From the NCBI GenBank assembly GCA_027858555.1, contig JAQICP010000018.1, positions 1 to 5,131 of the forward strand: 5,131 nt of DNA, given 5' to 3'. The translations under genes were made by a program, and so were the position numbers. The notes beneath the pieces are model-generated. The model was not told the origin of the DNA and ran no database searches. It saw only the letters and a list, made by a program, of their open reading frames with translations. Shown in pieces: positions 5,103-5,131 of this stretch (positions within the stretch are counted from its first letter, which is position 1; the number at the start of each line of letters is the position of its first letter). Source of the stretch: Vallitaleaceae bacterium. Its GTDB lineage: Bacteria > Bacillota > Clostridia > Lachnospirales > Vallitaleaceae.

Positions 5103-5131
5103 ACTGTCTATTTATATCATCAGTACTACTA

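Overview
The window is AT-rich and has the gene content of a low-GC Firmicute, most likely a member of the Clostridia. The evidence is a divergent yneA-like/lexA pair with Gram-positive-type (GAAC-N4-GTTC) SOS boxes, strong GAGGTG/AAGGAG ribosome binding sites, and a yhbY - nadD - yqeK - rsfS cluster that is typical of that class. The genus cannot be read from the sequence.

Left part (1-1200): an SOS regulatory module. A small membrane-anchored LysM protein of the YneA type (32-355, minus strand) is divergent from lexA (521-1135, plus strand). Their 165-bp intergenic region holds two sigma-A-type promoters and four LexA-box-like palindromes. At each promoter one box sits inside the core promoter and one at the predicted start of transcription. 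The main anomaly is an in-frame TGA (617-619) in the DNA-binding helix-turn-helix of lexA, at a position that is Cys or Gly in LexA relatives. The rest of the protein is intact, including the cleavage site and the Ser/Lys catalytic dyad. The TGA could be a sequence error, a real nonsense mutation or a recoded codon; these cannot be separated from the sequence alone.

Centre: a hairpin flanked by A and T runs (1147-1199) looks like a bidirectional terminator between lexA and the converging minus-strand operon.

Right part (1243-5045, minus strand): a tightly spaced operon transcribed from right to left. It encodes YhbY (CRM-domain ribosome assembly factor), a large anchored or secreted protein not matched to a named gene, a NadD-YqeK fusion (NAD synthesis plus HD-domain phosphohydrolase) and RsfS (ribosome silencing factor). 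Three of the four are housekeeping genes linking ribosome assembly or silencing with nucleotide metabolism. The fourth (2989-4707) is the most novel item: a staphylococcal-nuclease-like domain whose active-site residues appear to be lost, followed by about six degenerate ComEA-like helix-hairpin-helix units. The fold is recognisable but neither nuclease nor standard DNA-hairpin chemistry appears preserved, so its role is unknown.

All six genes end in TAA or TAG and none in TGA. No RNA genes, insertion sequences, CRISPR arrays or attachment sites were seen. There is no stretch over 300 bases without a gene.
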